DNA from: Winogradskyella sp.
GTDB taxonomy: Bacteria > Bacteroidota > Bacteroidia > Flavobacteriales > Flavobacteriaceae
DNA: 64,000 nucleotides
Reading direction: 5' to 3'
Assembly: GCF_028289625.1 (NCBI RefSeq)
Contig: NZ_JANQOM010000014.1
Location: 1-64,000, forward strand
The notes beneath the pieces were generated by a model. That model saw only the letters and a program-made list of their open reading frames with translations. It ran no database searches and was not told the DNA's origin. Position numbers and translations under genes: made by a program. This document shows, piece after piece, positions 16,724 through 25,601 of this stretch. Position 1 is the stretch's first letter. Every line of letters begins with the position of its first letter.

Positions 16724-17581
16724 TTAGAGAACCATGTTCTCTATTGGACAAACTAATATCCCCTCGGCGCCATTAGCCTTAAGCTCATCAATAACATTCC
16801 AAAAATCATTTTTGTTAATTACAGAGTGTAACGAACTCCAGCCTTCTTTTGCCAATGGCAATATTGTTGGACTATTCATTCCTGGAAGAAGCTTACAAAT
16901 TCTATCGAGCCTATCATTCGGCGCATTGAGCAGTACATATTTATTTTCACGACCTCTTAATACCGACTTTAATCTAAATTGTATTTTATCAATAATAGCT
17001 TGATTTTCTACTGATATTTTAGGTGACGTTGCCAAGACGGCCTCAGATTTTAAAAGCACTTCGATTTCTTTCAATCCATTTTTAAATAAGGTACTACCAC
17101 TTGAGACAATATCACAAATGCCATCGGCCAATCCAATATTGGGAGCAATTTCAACAGAACCATTAATAATATGGAGATTTGCTGAAATTCCTGATTTATC
17201 TAAAAATTGATTGACCGTATTTGGATAAGATGTGGCAATACGCTTACCTTCTAAGTCTTTCAAACTCTTAGCACTAGAAGATTTGGGAACTGCAATGGAT
17301 ACACGGCATTTAGAGAATCCTAATTTCTCCACAATGGTAATATCTTGTCCTTTTTCAATTAAAACATTTTCGCCTATAATAGCGGCATCTACAACTCCGT
17401 CCTTTAAATATTGAGGAATGTCACCATTTCGAAGGTAAAATACTTCCATAGGGAAATTCCTGGCAGAAGCTTTTAGTTGGTCTTTACCATTATCAATGGA
17501 GATTCCTATCTGCTTCAAGATCTTTAGCGAATCTTCATTTAAACGTCCTGACTTTTGAACTGCAATTTTTAGCGTACTCAT
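16724..17581 (-). CDS. hisG: ATP phosphoribosyltransferase (long form)
   Basis: A 285-aa long-form HisG. It has the periplasmic-binding-like catalytic domain (AVQKSGRL at the N-terminus, DAAIIGENVL, the PRPP-binding LADGICDIVSSGSTL) and a C-terminal ACT-like domain (about residues 212-285) for histidine feedback. It catalyses the committed step. It is the first structural gene, about 40 bp downstream of an attenuator terminator, so expression is expected to respond to charged tRNA-His. Confidence 0.98.
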   Translation of the reverse strand: MSTLKIAVQKSGRLNEDSLKILKQIGISIDNGKDQLKASARNFPMEVFYLRNGDIPQYLKDGVVDAAIIGENVLIEKGQDITIVEKLGFSKCRVSIAVPKSSSAKSLKDLEGKRIATSYPNTVNQFLDKSGISANLHIINGSVEIAPNIGLADGICDIVSSGSTLFKNGLKEIEVLLKSEAVLATSPKISVENQAIIDKIQFRLKSVLRGRENKYVLLNAPNDRLDRICKLLPGMNSPTILPLAKEGWSSLHSVINKNDFWNVIDELKANGAEGILVCPIENMVL

Positions 17582-17621
17582 TATTAGCTTTGGTTAGTTG
17601 AGAATATTAAATGAGTTCCAT

Positions 17622-17654
17622 AAAAAAAACCCATTTGATATTCTCAAACGGGTT
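17622..17654 (-). terminator. His operon attenuator terminator
   Basis: On the minus strand AACCCGTTTGA and TCAAATGGGTT pair over 11 bp (one G-U) with a 5-nt loop, followed by eight Ts, upstream of hisG. Its 5' arm segment CGTTTGAG (17643-17650) can pair instead with CTCAAGCG (17693-17700) at the end of the leader peptide. That gives the alternative antiterminator expected for transcription attenuation. Confidence 0.9.
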
Positions 17655-17686
17655 TAATTTATATGTTGAAATCAATCAATACATTT

Positions 17687-17740
17687 TCACCTCGCTTGAG
17701 CGATTACCTGAAAATGATGATGTAATTGATTAATTGTCAT
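17687..17740 (-). CDS. hisL: His operon leader peptide
   Basis: A 17-codon ORF (MTINQLHHHFQVIAQAR, TGA stop) lies about 106 bp upstream of hisG. It has three consecutive His codons at positions 7-9. The antiterminator arm CTCAAGCG overlaps codons 14-16, just downstream of a ribosome stalled on the His codons but covered by one reaching the stop. This geometry fits ribosome-mediated attenuation, with stalling leading to antitermination and his expression. It is too short for routine gene calling. Confidence 0.88.
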   Translation of the reverse strand: MTINQLHHHFQVIAQAR

Positions 17741-17763
17741 TTGATTTTTGTTAAAACAAAGTT

Positions 17764-17782
17764 TTGTAAAATTATTTTACAA
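17764..17782. promoter_or_regulatory. 19-bp perfect palindrome upstream of the his leader
   Basis: TTGTAAAATTATTTTACAA is perfectly symmetrical around the central T. It lies between the prohibitin-like gene and the his leader ORF, in the expected promoter zone. It could be an operator or the end-hairpin of the upstream gene; there is no clear T-run after it. Confidence 0.4.
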
Positions 17783-17804
17783 TTCCAAGTGTTTGATCAT
17801 TTTT

Positions 17805-18620
17805 TTATTGATTACCTAAAATTATAGGCATTCCGCTTTCCCCAGAACCGATAATTACGACTTTGCTATTTGGTGACTCGGCTAATTTATTTGTGGCTTC
17901 TATACCTTTATCTTGCAAAATCTTATCTGTTAATGAGGCACTTAAAATTCTATTGGCATCTGCTTTACCTTGGGCTTCAATTCGTTGACGTTCGGCCTCT
18001 TTCTGTGCAGTAACTAGCCTAAACTCGTACTCTAGAGATTCTTGTTCTTGTTTTAGTTTACGCTCAATAGCACCTTTAATTGTTGGAGGTAAGGTAACGT
18101 CGCGAATTAAAACGCTATTCAATTGAATGTATTGACTTTCAACAATTTTCTTAGTCTCTTCAAAAATTTCAGTTTGAATGGCATCTCTCTTACTGGAATA
18201 CAATTGCTCTGGTGTATAGCGTCCTACAACACTACGTGCAGCAGAACGAATGGCTGGCTGTAATACCCTGCTTAAATAATTCTCGCCTTTTTCATTATGA
18301 AGTCTACCCAAATTTTTTTCGTCTGGTTCATACAGAACAGAAGCATCAAGTTTTATATCCAACCCGTTTGATGATAACACAGACATTTTTTCTGGAATTT
18401 CCTGTTGACGGGTTTCATAATCGATTACCCTATTCCATGGTGCAATAATGTGAAAGCCTGGACCTAAGGGTTCTTTCTCTGAATCAACACCATCCTTTAA
18501 AGTTTCATACAAAACTGCAGCATGACCAGCGTCTATGGTTACTGCTGACTTAAAAAGAATAATTAAAACAATAACTATTCCTACTAAAATTGGCAATCCT
18601 ATTTTTGGTAATTTATCCAT
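17805..18620 (-). CDS. Prohibitin-like SPFH/Band 7 membrane protein
   Basis: The 271-aa protein has one N-terminal membrane helix (about residues 9-27), an SPFH domain (VTIDAGHAAVLYETLKDG to VLIRDVTLPPTIKGAIERKLKQEQE) and a long charged coiled-coil (residues 185-235), then a Gly-rich tail. This matches bacterial prohibitin/HflC-type proteins that form ring assemblies and modulate membrane proteases. It ends about 64 bp upstream of the his leader and follows the VWA-like gene by 10 bp, likely as an operon with it and fabG. Confidence 0.88.
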   Translation of the reverse strand: MDKLPKIGLPILVGIVIVLIILFKSAVTIDAGHAAVLYETLKDGVDSEKEPLGPGFHIIAPWNRVIDYETRQQEIPEKMSVLSSNGLDIKLDASVLYEPDEKNLGRLHNEKGENYLSRVLQPAIRSAARSVVGRYTPEQLYSSKRDAIQTEIFEETKKIVESQYIQLNSVLIRDVTLPPTIKGAIERKLKQEQESLEYEFRLVTAQKEAERQRIEAQGKADANRILSASLTDKILQDKGIEATNKLAESPNSKVVIIGSGESGMPIILGNQ

Positions 18621-18630
18621 TTTATTTCTT

Positions 18631-20664
18631 TTAAATTAAACCGTTATATTTTCTGATAAACCACTCAGCGAATAAGCTCAACGCTATTAAACCAAGTAGA
18701 TATTTCCAATCTATCAAAGGTACGATATTTTTAATGCTTTTTTGAATGGTTTGATATCGGGAATCTGCTAATAAATTGTTAATTAAATCTGGTGTGCTAT
18801 CATGAAAATAGGCCTTGCCAAAACTATTATTGGCCAATGATTGAAGTTTCTCTATATCCGCATTTAAGAATTGTTGTTCTACATTGTATTCTAAAATCTC
18901 AAAGCTTCCAGATGCGGCAATGGATTCGGTATTATGCTTCACGGTAAAATCATAAGAGCCTGAAGCGATACCACTCAAGTCTACATTATAATGACCATTG
19001 TTTAATAAAAGTGGAACTTCCCTAGTACTATCATTTGCCTTGTTTTTGAGTATGATTGTTAAAGCTGCAGAATCATCAAATTCAAAATTTTTATTGAAAT
19101 ACTGCGCAGAAATAATGACGTCGTCATTACCATTATAAAATGATTTGTAGTCAATATCTATTCGATTTCGTTTTTTATTAGAGCTTAAATACTGAACAAG
19201 CTTCCCCATAAAATTGTCAAAATCATTAAAACTATCCGTATCCAAATACGACTGTGCACGCCATCTCCATAGGCCTTCTCCACTTAATAGAGCATGTTTA
19301 GTATTACCCACTTCTAAAGTTGAAAGCATAGATTGCCTCGTATCAATACCATTAACGACTTTGGTAAGAATAACATCATTTGGTACTAAAAACTCGAGAT
19401 TTCCAAACTCTGATTCTAAAGGAGGATAATCCTCAAAGTCGAGGTTATCGATAATGAACGTACCGTAATTTCGATTTAAACTTGGTTGAAAATCTTCTGT
19501 TTGATTGGTTATAGCTTGTTTAAAAAACGTCTGTGAATTATTGAGCAAACTCCAATCGGTTGTAGCACCTGTAATGATGAACGTATTTAGTTTTTGTCTA
19601 AATACCTCGCTTAAGACAGAATTAAAGCTATTATTGGGTTGGTGTAATATAACTAGTTGAAAATCATTTATTTTAGATAAATAATCTTTTGGTTTTATTA
19701 TTGAAACACTACGCTGTTCATTAGTTTCAATTGATTTCTTTAGTGCTCCTAAATCGGGATGTAAACGTTCAGATACTAAAGCGATATTTGTTTTTTGATC
19801 GATAACCTCTACCCCAAAATTTTTAGTGTTATTAACTGTATTTTTTTCACTTGAAAGTGGTACCAACTCTACTCGGTAGGTTTTTACTCCAACACTATTA
19901 GCCACTAAAGTGGTGGAAATAACTTCTGAGGTTTTTGAAGCGTCAAACTGAATGGCTTTTCTATAAACCACAGTATTTCCAGACCATATGTTAAGCTCAG
20001 TATTTACAGTCGCTGTGCCATTGTAATTGGTTATAATCTCAACTGGAAACCTATTCTTTAAATATACATAGCGATTGACATTGAGTTGCTTTATGCTTAG
20101 GTCTGCATAAACAGTAGAATCTCCAAGTATTATAGGGTATATCGGTTGTTTTACTGATTTTGAAATGTAGCTGTAGTCCGAACCATAGGTTTGATTACCA
20201 TCTGTTAGCATTACTATTGGAGCTTTTGTGTTGGCATAAACTTCTCCAAGCTGTTTTAAGGCCTGTGATATATTAGATTGACCATCTTTAAAGTTCAAAC
20301 TATCCAAATTATTAACTGATTTTCCAAAACCATATCTTTGAATATTGAAACGTTGGTTCAATTCAGAATTTGAGTTTAAAGCCTCTAAAACTGAATTTGC
20401 AGTGCTGTCTTGACCGAGATAAGCTACAGATTCTGAATTATCCACAGCGACTACCAGAGTTGGTTTTTCATCATAATAGGTTTTGGATTCAAACTTTGGA
20501 TTAATGAGTAATAGCAATATTCCAAAAATGGCTATTATCCTTAAAACAATGAGGCTATATCGAAGGTTTGACTTTAGCTTTGATTTGTATATATACTGAA
20601 ACAGCGCTAATAAAAGCGCTGCTATACCAGCAATAATAATATATACAATCGTTAGTGTTTGCAT
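18631..20664 (-). CDS. Membrane-anchored VWA-like protein, 677 aa
   Basis: Two N-terminal membrane helices (about residues 4-24 and 37-58) precede a von Willebrand A-like domain. Its metal-site-like motif is VVAVDNSESV (DxSxS variant, about residue 73), with VMLTDGNQTYGSDY further on. A long beta-rich extracytoplasmic region and a C-terminal helix (YLLGLIALSLFAEWFI) follow. The layout resembles BatA/BatB-type or glutamine-amidotransferase-like VWA membrane proteins of Bacteroidota. Function is unknown. It lies 5 bp after fabG and 10 bp before the prohibitin-like gene. Confidence 0.7.
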   Translation of the reverse strand: MQTLTIVYIIIAGIAALLLALFQYIYKSKLKSNLRYSLIVLRIIAIFGILLLLINPKFESKTYYDEKPTLVVAVDNSESVAYLGQDSTANSVLEALNSNSELNQRFNIQRYGFGKSVNNLDSLNFKDGQSNISQALKQLGEVYANTKAPIVMLTDGNQTYGSDYSYISKSVKQPIYPIILGDSTVYADLSIKQLNVNRYVYLKNRFPVEIITNYNGTATVNTELNIWSGNTVVYRKAIQFDASKTSEVISTTLVANSVGVKTYRVELVPLSSEKNTVNNTKNFGVEVIDQKTNIALVSERLHPDLGALKKSIETNEQRSVSIIKPKDYLSKINDFQLVILHQPNNSFNSVLSEVFRQKLNTFIITGATTDWSLLNNSQTFFKQAITNQTEDFQPSLNRNYGTFIIDNLDFEDYPPLESEFGNLEFLVPNDVILTKVVNGIDTRQSMLSTLEVGNTKHALLSGEGLWRWRAQSYLDTDSFNDFDNFMGKLVQYLSSNKKRNRIDIDYKSFYNGNDDVIISAQYFNKNFEFDDSAALTIILKNKANDSTREVPLLLNNGHYNVDLSGIASGSYDFTVKHNTESIAASGSFEILEYNVEQQFLNADIEKLQSLANNSFGKAYFHDSTPDLINNLLADSRYQTIQKSIKNIVPLIDWKYLLGLIALSLFAEWFIRKYNGLI

Positions 20665-20669
20665 TAAAA

Positions 20670-21416
20670 CTAAGTCAACATACCACCATCCACGTTCAAT
20701 GTTTGCCCAGTCACATAGGCACTCATATCACTCGCTAAAAAGACACAGGAATTGGCAATATCCTCTGGTGTTCCGCCACGTTTTAAAGGAATAGCTGCTC
20801 TCCATCCTTTTACCGTATCTTCATCCAACTTTGCCGTCATTTCTGTTTCAATGAAGCCTGGTGCTATAACATTGCTTCTAATATTTCTAGAACCTAATTC
20901 TAAGGCTACTGACTTCGAAAATCCAATAATACCAGCTTTAGAAGCCGCATAGTTGGTTTGTCCGGCATTACCCTTAACGCCAACAACAGAACTCATATTT
21001 ATTATAGATCCTTTACGTTGTTTTAGCATAGTGCGTTGTACCGCTTTGGTCATATTAAACACCGACTTTAAATTCACTTCAATTACCTTATCAAAGTCTT
21101 CTTCACCCATACGCATTAAAAGATTGTCTTTGGTAATTCCTGCATTATTTACAAGGATATCAATAGAACCAAATGCTTCCAATACGTCTTCTGCTAGTTT
21201 TTGGGCTTCTTCAAAACTTGCAGCATTACTTTGATAGCCTATAGCTTTGATCCCCAATTCACGTAACTCTTTTTCTAAAGCCTTAGCCGCATCAACTGAA
21301 GAACTATATGTAAAAGCTACATTTGCACCATGCTGTGCAAAAACTTCAGCTATACCTTTTCCTATACCACGACTGGCACCAGTAATTATGGCTGTTTTTC
21401 CTTCTAATAATTTCAT
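20670..21416 (-). CDS. fabG: 3-oxoacyl-[ACP] reductase
   Basis: A 248-aa SDR with TGASRGIG (residues 12-19), NNAG, catalytic Ser in NMSSVVG, YxxxK in YAASKAG, and the C-terminal TGQTLNVDGGM typical of FabG. It reduces 3-ketoacyl-ACP with NADPH in fatty-acid elongation. It compares well with classical FabG and is more family-typical than the SDR at 6240. It is divergent from the ABC transporter operon. Confidence 0.93.
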   Translation of the reverse strand: MKLLEGKTAIITGASRGIGKGIAEVFAQHGANVAFTYSSSVDAAKALEKELRELGIKAIGYQSNAASFEEAQKLAEDVLEAFGSIDILVNNAGITKDNLLMRMGEEDFDKVIEVNLKSVFNMTKAVQRTMLKQRKGSIINMSSVVGVKGNAGQTNYAASKAGIIGFSKSVALELGSRNIRSNVIAPGFIETEMTAKLDEDTVKGWRAAIPLKRGGTPEDIANSCVFLASDMSAYVTGQTLNVDGGMLT

Positions 21417-21491
21417 AATGTGTGTGTTGGTTTAGTTAGATTAAAATTAATTGACTTCAATCAAATATAGCAATTACAAGTTGCATGAAAT

Positions 21492-21524
21492 AAAAAAACC
21501 TCGCAACATTTTGTAAGGTTTTTA
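21492..21524. terminator. Terminator-like hairpin in the fabG upstream region
   Basis: AAAACCT (21495-21501) pairs with AGGTTTT (21516-21522), with a small inner ACA/TGT pairing and A/T runs on both sides. It lies between divergent genes, so it may be a leader structure of fabG or the end of an unseen transcript. Confidence 0.4.
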
Positions 21525-21637
21525 ACAGTTTTATAAGTGTGTTCGTTTGCTATAATATGAATACTATGATTTTTTGATTGCTCTAAAATTACCGACTAAA
21601 TAAATTGAGTTAATTTTGTGCTAAAATTTTATTAACC

Positions 21638-21650
21638 GCAACTGAGTTGC
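21638..21650. promoter_or_regulatory. Palindromic operator candidate before ABC operon
   Basis: GCAACTGAGTTGC is a perfect inverted repeat (GCAACT/AGTTGC). It ends 3 bp before a TATATTTG promoter box and 35 bp before the ABC gene start. Its form resembles Fur/Zur-family palindromes. Together with the His-rich permease it suggests metal-responsive repression, which is an inference. Confidence 0.5.
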
Positions 21651-21653
21651 AAT

Positions 21654-21661
21654 TATATTTG
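21654..21661 (+). promoter_or_regulatory. Candidate -7 box TATATTTG of the ABC operon
   Basis: TATATTTG fits TAnnTTTG and predicts transcription starting near 21668, leaving an 18-nt leader before ATG 21686. The palindrome at 21638 sits in the spacer of this promoter. Confidence 0.5.
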
Positions 21662-21685
21662 CATGTCTCTTGTATAATTAGAAGT

Positions 21686-22312
21686 ATGATTCAAACTAAA
21701 GATCTTACATACGCGTATGATGACAGTGAACAATTTAGTTTTCCTGACATCAACATTAAGCCTGGTAAGCATGCCATTATTTTAGGACCTTCAGGAATAG
21801 GTAAAACGACTTTATTGTATTTATTAGCAGGTTTATTACAGCCAAATAAAGGTTCAGTATCTATTGAAGGAACTGAGCTAAACTCATTATCTAGAAGTGA
21901 GATTGATAGGTTTAGAGGCGAAAATATCGGACTTGTTTTTCAGCAATATCATTTTGTAAAATCTCTTAATGTCTCTGATAACTTGAGATTGCGCCAGAGT
22001 TTCCCTAAAAGTTCTTTAGATAAAACTAGACGATTAGAACTCGCCGAAAGATTAGGGCTTTCTGAGCATTTAAGCAAAAAAGTAACTAACTTGAGTCAAG
22101 GTCAACAACAGCGCTTATCAATAGCCTTGGGGTTGATTCATAAACCAAAAGTTATATTAGCTGACGAACCTACTTCAAATTTAGACGACAAGAATTGCGA
22201 TAAAGTTATTGAGTTACTAAAAGAAGAAGCCAAAATCTGTAATAGTAGTTTAATAATTATAACTCATGATTATCGTGTGAAGTCTCATTTTGAAAATCAG
22301 ATCATCTTATGA
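21686..22312 (+). CDS. ABC transporter ATP-binding protein (LolD/MacB-like)
   Basis: The start is taken at MIQTKDLTYAYDD (ATG 21686, 208 aa). The upstream in-frame TTG would put the promoter and palindrome inside the gene. Walker A is GPSGIGKTTLL (about residues 34-44), the Q-loop FQQYHF, the signature LSQGQQQRLSIA, Walker B VILADEPTSNLD and the H-loop His in IITHD. It powers the FtsX-type permease whose start overlaps its stop by 4 bp. It belongs to the LolD/MacB class, which usually drives extraction from or across the periplasm rather than import. Confidence 0.92.
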   Translation: MIQTKDLTYAYDDSEQFSFPDINIKPGKHAIILGPSGIGKTTLLYLLAGLLQPNKGSVSIEGTELNSLSRSEIDRFRGENIGLVFQQYHFVKSLNVSDNLRLRQSFPKSSLDKTRRLELAERLGLSEHLSKKVTNLSQGQQQRLSIALGLIHKPKVILADEPTSNLDDKNCDKVIELLKEEAKICNSSLIIITHDYRVKSHFENQIIL

Positions 22313-23787
22313 AAATAGCTTATCTCGCATATAAAAATATGGTGTCTAAACCGCTCAATTTATTATTGAGTCTAATGCTATTAATGTTGAGTGTGTCTTT
22401 GGTGACTTTCGTCTTGCAATTAAGCCAGCAAATAGATGAACAACTCAATAAAAATATTGCACCATTTGATATGGTAGTAGGTGCGAAAGGAAGCCCTTTA
22501 CAATTGGTTTTGTCATCTGTACTTCACATAGATAATCCTACGGGAAACATTAAATTAAAGGAAACTGAGATTATTAGAAATCACCCTTTTGTAAAAACGG
22601 CTATCCCTATTTCTTACGGCGATAATTATAAAGGCTATCGGATTTTGGGTACAGAACCAGAATATTTGAATTACTACAATGCTGAATTGGCTGAAGGTGA
22701 AATGTATGATAAGTCTTTTGAAGTTGTAGTGGGATATAATGTATCCAAAACCCTAAAATTGAAAATTGGAGACAGCTTTGTTGGCTCACATGGATTGGTT
22801 GCATCAGAGGATGATGTCCATGACGAATTTCCTTATACAATTACAGGAGTTTTAAAGCAAACAGGAACTGTAGTTGACCAATTACTGGTCACTAAACAAG
22901 AAAGTGTTTGGGAGAGCCATAATCATGAAGGACATGACCACGAAGATGGTGAAGAGCACAACCATGGTGAAGGGGAACATGAACATCATGACCACGAAGA
23001 CGGCGAAGAACATAACCATGATGAAGAGGGACATGAGCATCATGACCACGAAGAAGGTGAAGAGCATAACCATGATGAAGAGAGACATGAGCATCATGAC
23101 CACGAAGACGGCGAAGAACACAACCATGATGAACGGGAACATGAACATCATAACCATCAAGATGGAGAAGAACACGATCATGGCGATGAGGGACATGAAC
23201 ATCATGACCACGACGATGGTGAAGAGCATGGCCATGATGAAGATAGAGAAATAACTTCATTATTAGTGAAATTTAAGAACCCTCTTGGGATGGTTCAGCT
23301 TCCTAGGTTTATTAATGAAAACTCTAATGTACAAGCTGCTTTACCAGGTTTTGAAATTCAGCGACTCATGAATTTATTTGGTTCTGGTGTAAAAACTATA
23401 AACGGTATAGCATTGGCTATTCTCTTGGTTTCTGCGCTGAGTATTTTTATTAGTCTTTTAAAAACCATACGCGAAAGACGAAAAGAACTAGCATTGTTAA
23501 GAACGTATGGGCTTAGAACAGGTCAGGTTCTATTACTAGTCCTTTTGGAAGGCATCTTTTTGGCTCTTATAGGTTTTGTGTTAGGATGGCTTCTAGGTCG
23601 TATAGGACTTTGGGGCGTATCTCAGTATTTACAAGATTCTAATGGGTATCAATTAAGAATAATTGGACCTGATATGTTTGAGCTATTGTTTTTTGGTATT
23701 ATATTTGTTATAGCCATTATAGCCACTCTTTTGGCTTCAGTATCAATTTTTAAATTAAATGTGGCTAAAACCTTATCCGATGCTTAG
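22309..23787 (+). CDS. FtsX-family ABC permease with tandem His-rich loop
   Basis: The 492-aa permease has one N-terminal helix (about residues 15-38), a periplasmic MacB-PCD-like domain, and three C-terminal helices (about 363-387, 403-430 and 455-482) with the FtsX core KTIRERRKELALLRTYG. Residues 204-314 are a low-complexity insert of about six 18-residue repeats (HEHHDHEDGEEHNHDEEG and variants), giving some 36 His plus many Asp/Glu. Such stretches bind Zn, Ni or Cu. Context suggests a zinc-linked exporter or periplasmic remodelling system. Alternatively the insert is only a metal buffer. Confidence 0.9.
   Translation: MKIAYLAYKNMVSKPLNLLLSLMLLMLSVSLVTFVLQLSQQIDEQLNKNIAPFDMVVGAKGSPLQLVLSSVLHIDNPTGNIKLKETEIIRNHPFVKTAIPISYGDNYKGYRILGTEPEYLNYYNAELAEGEMYDKSFEVVVGYNVSKTLKLKIGDSFVGSHGLVASEDDVHDEFPYTITGVLKQTGTVVDQLLVTKQESVWESHNHEGHDHEDGEEHNHGEGEHEHHDHEDGEEHNHDEEGHEHHDHEEGEEHNHDEERHEHHDHEDGEEHNHDEREHEHHNHQDGEEHDHGDEGHEHHDHDDGEEHGHDEDREITSLLVKFKNPLGMVQLPRFINENSNVQAALPGFEIQRLMNLFGSGVKTINGIALAILLVSALSIFISLLKTIRERRKELALLRTYGLRTGQVLLLVLLEGIFLALIGFVLGWLLGRIGLWGVSQYLQDSNGYQLRIIGPDMFELLFFGIIFVIAIIATLLASVSIFKLNVAKTLSDA
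22918..23250 (+). repeat. 54-bp tandem repeat encoding the His-rich loop
   Basis: About six imperfect copies of a 54-bp unit (18 codons, often beginning CATGAACATCATGACCACGA) lie in frame within the permease gene. The repeat explains the long spurious open frames on both strands here. Copy number may vary between strains by slippage. Confidence 0.85.
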
Positions 23788-24226
23788 CAAAAAACTAATA
23801 TTATTTTTTTCATTTGCCATTTTTATAAGCTCAAATTCGACTGCGCAAGAAGAATTAACATGGGCAGATTTTGCGGATGTTGAATTTAAAAGAGAATATA
23901 ATGCAATTTATGAGCTATACTTTTTGGTTCCTAAATTTGGCGAGACTATAAAGTCTTATGAAGGCAAAAAAATAAGTATTAAAGGTTACTTTTTGGACAT
24001 TGCTGGGAATGGTGAGGTGCTTTTACTTTCTCAAAGACCTATGGCTATGTGCTTTTTTTGCGGTGGTGCTGGACCAGAAACAATAATTGAAGTTAATTTC
24101 AAGCAAAAACCATCTTTCAAAACCGATCAAATTGTTACTCTTACCGGCGTACTTCAATTAAATTCTGAAGACGTAGATCACTGTAACTATATCCTCAATG
24201 ATACCACGGGGGAATTAGTAGACTAA
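23780..24226 (+). CDS. Exported CxxC-containing protein linked to the ABC operon
   Basis: The start is taken at MLSKKLILFFSFAIF (ATG 23780, 148 aa), overlapping the permease stop by 8 bp. There is a signal peptide to about residue 22, then a small beta-rich OB-like domain (SYEGKKISIKGYFLDI) and a MCFFCGGAGPE motif whose CxxC could bind metal. It resembles DUF3299-like proteins that, from what I recall, accompany LolD/FtsX-type ABC systems in zinc regulons. The role is inferred from context. Confidence 0.7.
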   Translation: MLSKKLILFFSFAIFISSNSTAQEELTWADFADVEFKREYNAIYELYFLVPKFGETIKSYEGKKISIKGYFLDIAGNGEVLLLSQRPMAMCFFCGGAGPETIIEVNFKQKPSFKTDQIVTLTGVLQLNSEDVDHCNYILNDTTGELVD

Positions 24227-24239
24227 TTCAGTAAGTAAA

Positions 24240-25112
24240 TTAGCCCAAAACTTCAGCGACTTTTTTTCCTATTTCAGCAGGGGAATCCACAACATGAATT
24301 CCGCATGCTCTCATGATTTTCTTTTTAGCTTGTGCCGTATCATCACTACCACCAACAATGGCACCAGCATGTCCCATTGTGCGTCCTGCAGGAGCCGTTT
24401 CCCCAGCAATAAAACCAATAATTGGCTTAGAGCTTCCACTCGCTTTATACCAATTAGCAGCGTCAGCTTCTAACTGACCACCTATTTCACCTATCATCAC
24501 TACGGCTTCTGTCTCAGAATCATTTATCAGAAGTTCAACGGCTTCTTTTGTTGTAGTCCCAATAATAGGATCACCTCCAATACCAATGGCAGTAGTAATG
24601 CCTAAACCCTGTTTCACCACTTGGTCAGCTGCCTCATACGTCAATGTTCCTGATTTGGAAACAATACCAACTTTACCAGATTTAAAAACAAAACCTGGCA
24701 TAATTCCAACTTTTGCTTCACCAGGAGTAATAACCCCAGGACAGTTAGGCCCTATCAAACGACAATTTCTGTCTTTTATATAAGCTGCTGTCTTAATCAT
24801 ATCGGCAACAGGAATCCCTTCTGTAATGGTTATGATGACTTTAATACCTGCATCAGCAGCTTCCATAATGGCGTCCGCGGCAAATGCTGGTGGCACAAAA
24901 ATAATAGTCGTGTCTGCACCTACTTTTTCCACAGCTTCAGCAACGGTATTAAAAACTGGTTTTCCTAAGTGTGTTTGTCCACCTTTTCCGGGTGTTACAC
25001 CACCGACAACATTTGTTCCATACTCAATCATTTGACCAGCATGAAATGTACCTTCGCTACCTGTAAAACCTTGAACAATGATTTTAGAATTCTTGTTAAC
25101 TAAAACGCTCAT
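24240..25112 (-). CDS. sucD: Succinyl-CoA synthetase, alpha subunit
   Basis: The 290-aa protein shows the CoA-binding Rossmann start ([24 protein letters not shown]), [14 protein letters not shown], and the phospho-His region [17 protein letters not shown] with the active His in MGHAGA. It converts succinyl-CoA to succinate with substrate-level phosphorylation in the TCA cycle. The beta subunit is not in this window, as is common in flavobacteria where sucC is elsewhere. It is convergent with the ABC operon. Confidence 0.97.
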   Translation of the reverse strand: MSVLVNKNSKIIVQGFTGSEGTFHAGQMIEYGTNVVGGVTPGKGGQTHLGKPVFNTVAEAVEKVGADTTIIFVPPAFAADAIMEAADAGIKVIITITEGIPVADMIKTAAYIKDRNCRLIGPNCPGVITPGEAKVGIMPGFVFKSGKVGIVSKSGTLTYEAADQVVKQGLGITTAIGIGGDPIIGTTTKEAVELLINDSETEAVVMIGEIGGQLEADAANWYKASGSSKPIIGFIAGETAPAGRTMGHAGAIVGGSDDTAQAKKKIMRACGIHVVDSPAEIGKKVAEVLG

Positions 25113-25196
25113 GTGATAGTATTGTTTTTAAATTTTTATAAAATTTCAGTGCAAAAATAAGAGTTTTGAAACGTATAAACGAGCCCTTTTTTATAT

Positions 25197-25601
25197 TTAT
25201 TTTTTTGAATAAGATGCCATGCTCTCCAAGTCATTTTCATCAGCTTGTTGACTCATCTCATAACCTCTGTAAAGCTTACCATCTTTAATTTCCCAAATCG
25301 TTGAAAAATGACCTAAAATCGTTTCATTTTTTGAATCTTCTATAGTAGACCCAAATAACGTATGCCTTGTAACTATACTAGAATTAGACTCTAATAAATG
25401 GGTGAATTCAAACCTAAGATTATCGAATGCTCTTCTAGTTTCTGAGAAGAATTTTTCTAACTCATCATAATTTAACAGTTTAAAACCCTGACTGCTTGTC
25501 CAATGCAACTCACAATCTTTGTGAAAGAACTTTGGAACGATATTGGCATCATTGGCTAAATCAGAAGTATAAAATGATTTAACTATTTCTAATGGAGTCA
25601 T
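25197..25601 (-). CDS. NTF2-like (SnoaL-type) protein
   Basis: A 134-aa protein with the cone-fold pattern: MTPLEIVKSFYTSDLANDAN helix, FFHKDCELHWTSSQGFK, a helix around LEKFFSETRRAFDNL, and strands ending STIWEIKDGKLYRGYEMSQQ. SnoaL-like proteins bind small ligands or act as isomerases, and the substrate is unknown. Its start codon is adjacent to the lpxD-paralogue stop, so it is cotranscribed with the lipid A genes. Confidence 0.8.
   Translation of the reverse strand: MTPLEIVKSFYTSDLANDANIVPKFFHKDCELHWTSSQGFKLLNYDELEKFFSETRRAFDNLRFEFTHLLESNSSIVTRHTLFGSTIEDSKNETILGHFSTIWEIKDGKLYRGYEMSQQADENDLESMASYSKK

Noticed and set aside
22874..23260. Long open frames on both strands across the His-rich region, and a CRISPR-like look from repeated units
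   Set aside because: They are by-products of the 54-bp coding repeat in the permease gene. Units are contiguous with no spacers, so it is not a CRISPR array, and the shadow frames are low-complexity Met/His runs.
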